From assembly GCA_023434145.1 (NCBI GenBank), contig JAEYTI010000185.1:1-13905 (forward strand): a DNA stretch of 13,905 bases. The letters run 5' to 3'. This stretch comes from Chloroflexota bacterium (lineage in GTDB: Bacteria > Chloroflexota > Anaerolineae > Anaerolineales > Anaerolineaceae). The translations under genes were made by a program, and so were the position numbers. The notes under the pieces are model-generated. The model saw nothing but the letters and a program-made list of their open reading frames with translations, was not told where the DNA came from and made no database searches. Shown piece after piece: positions 13,801 to 13,905 of this stretch (the stretch's first letter is position 1; every line of letters starts with the position of its first letter).

Positions 13801-13848
13801 GGGGCCGTCCAAGCAAACCTTTGGACGGCCTCATTATGTATATTTCTC
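13801..13848 (+). terminator. Rho-independent terminator after the small acidic protein gene
   Basis: A 10-bp stem GGCCGTCCAA (13803-13812) with TTGGACGGCC (13821-13830), loop GCAAACCT, extended to 13801/13832 by a G-U and a G-C pair. It is followed by a T-rich stretch (TCATTATGTATATTTCT). It lies about 112 nt after the stop codon. I see nothing else in the gap except a run of seven C's at 13761-13767. Confidence 0.7.
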
Positions 13849-13905
13849 GTAGCTACTCAGCCGGGTCGGGGTTTTGGGTGTTTTGTGAGGGAGTTGCTGG
13901 GCAAC

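Noticed and set aside
2418..13832. A CRISPR array formed by the many intergenic repeats
   Set aside because: The repeats are inverted pairs with different sequences at each site, not direct repeats with regular spacers, and no cas genes are present.
13853..13905. Possible C-terminal end of a minus-strand gene entering from the right edge (17 codons to a TAG)
   Set aside because: Too short to judge. The translated end is Pro/Gln/Asn-rich and not recognisable, and another minus-strand frame is also open.

Overview
The window looks like a piece of a GC-rich bacterial chromosome, most likely Chloroflexota and probably near Anaerolineae. I infer this from protein flavour (a trigger factor with a long acidic tail, a Rel protein with an EFDD loop, a short FtsY) and from frequent long intergenic palindromes. 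No 16S or other phylogenetic marker is present and no search was run, so the placement is tentative. Every convincing gene is on the + strand, and almost all encode housekeeping functions tied to translation, protein folding and targeting, and the stringent response. I see no phage, transposase, CRISPR array or toxin-antitoxin genes.

Layout. 1-77: 3' part of tRNA-Leu(UAG). 111-2343: trigger factor (tig, TTG start) and clpP, closed by an intrinsic terminator at 2365-2406. 2482-3279: NagD-like HAD phosphatase behind an inverted repeat that overlaps a possible promoter. 3301-3435: a compound palindromic element. 3468-4526: rlmN. 4619-5533: ftsY, apparently leaderless behind an extended -10 promoter. 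5604-6699: prfB (RF2) with the classical +1 programmed frameshift. 6702-8095: an alpha/beta hydrolase and a GNAT acetyltransferase, tightly coupled to prfB. 8220-9332: Ldh2/MDH2-type dehydrogenase with a terminator. 9333-9739: a 407-bp gene-free region with several hairpins. 9740-11959: full-length Rel/SpoT-type (p)ppGpp enzyme. 12055-13314: moeA. 13452-13688: a small Cys-containing, very acidic protein. The window ends after a further terminator.

How the parts relate. tRNA-Leu, tig, clpP, rlmN, ftsY and prfB all serve protein synthesis, folding, targeting or turnover. Rel ties translation to nutrient state. The hydrolase and acetyltransferase probably ride on the prfB transcript without a functional link.

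The most unusual signal is non-coding. Three perfect palindromes with 20, 24 and 31-bp arms and 3-nt loops sit 3-7 nt behind the stop codons of ftsY, rlmN and rel. A fourth, near-perfect one with arms of about 30 bp lies upstream of rel. Their sequences are unrelated to each other, and none is followed by a U-tract. They therefore look like neither ordinary intrinsic terminators nor copies of one repeat family. A different, nested palindromic element lies between the HAD gene and rlmN.
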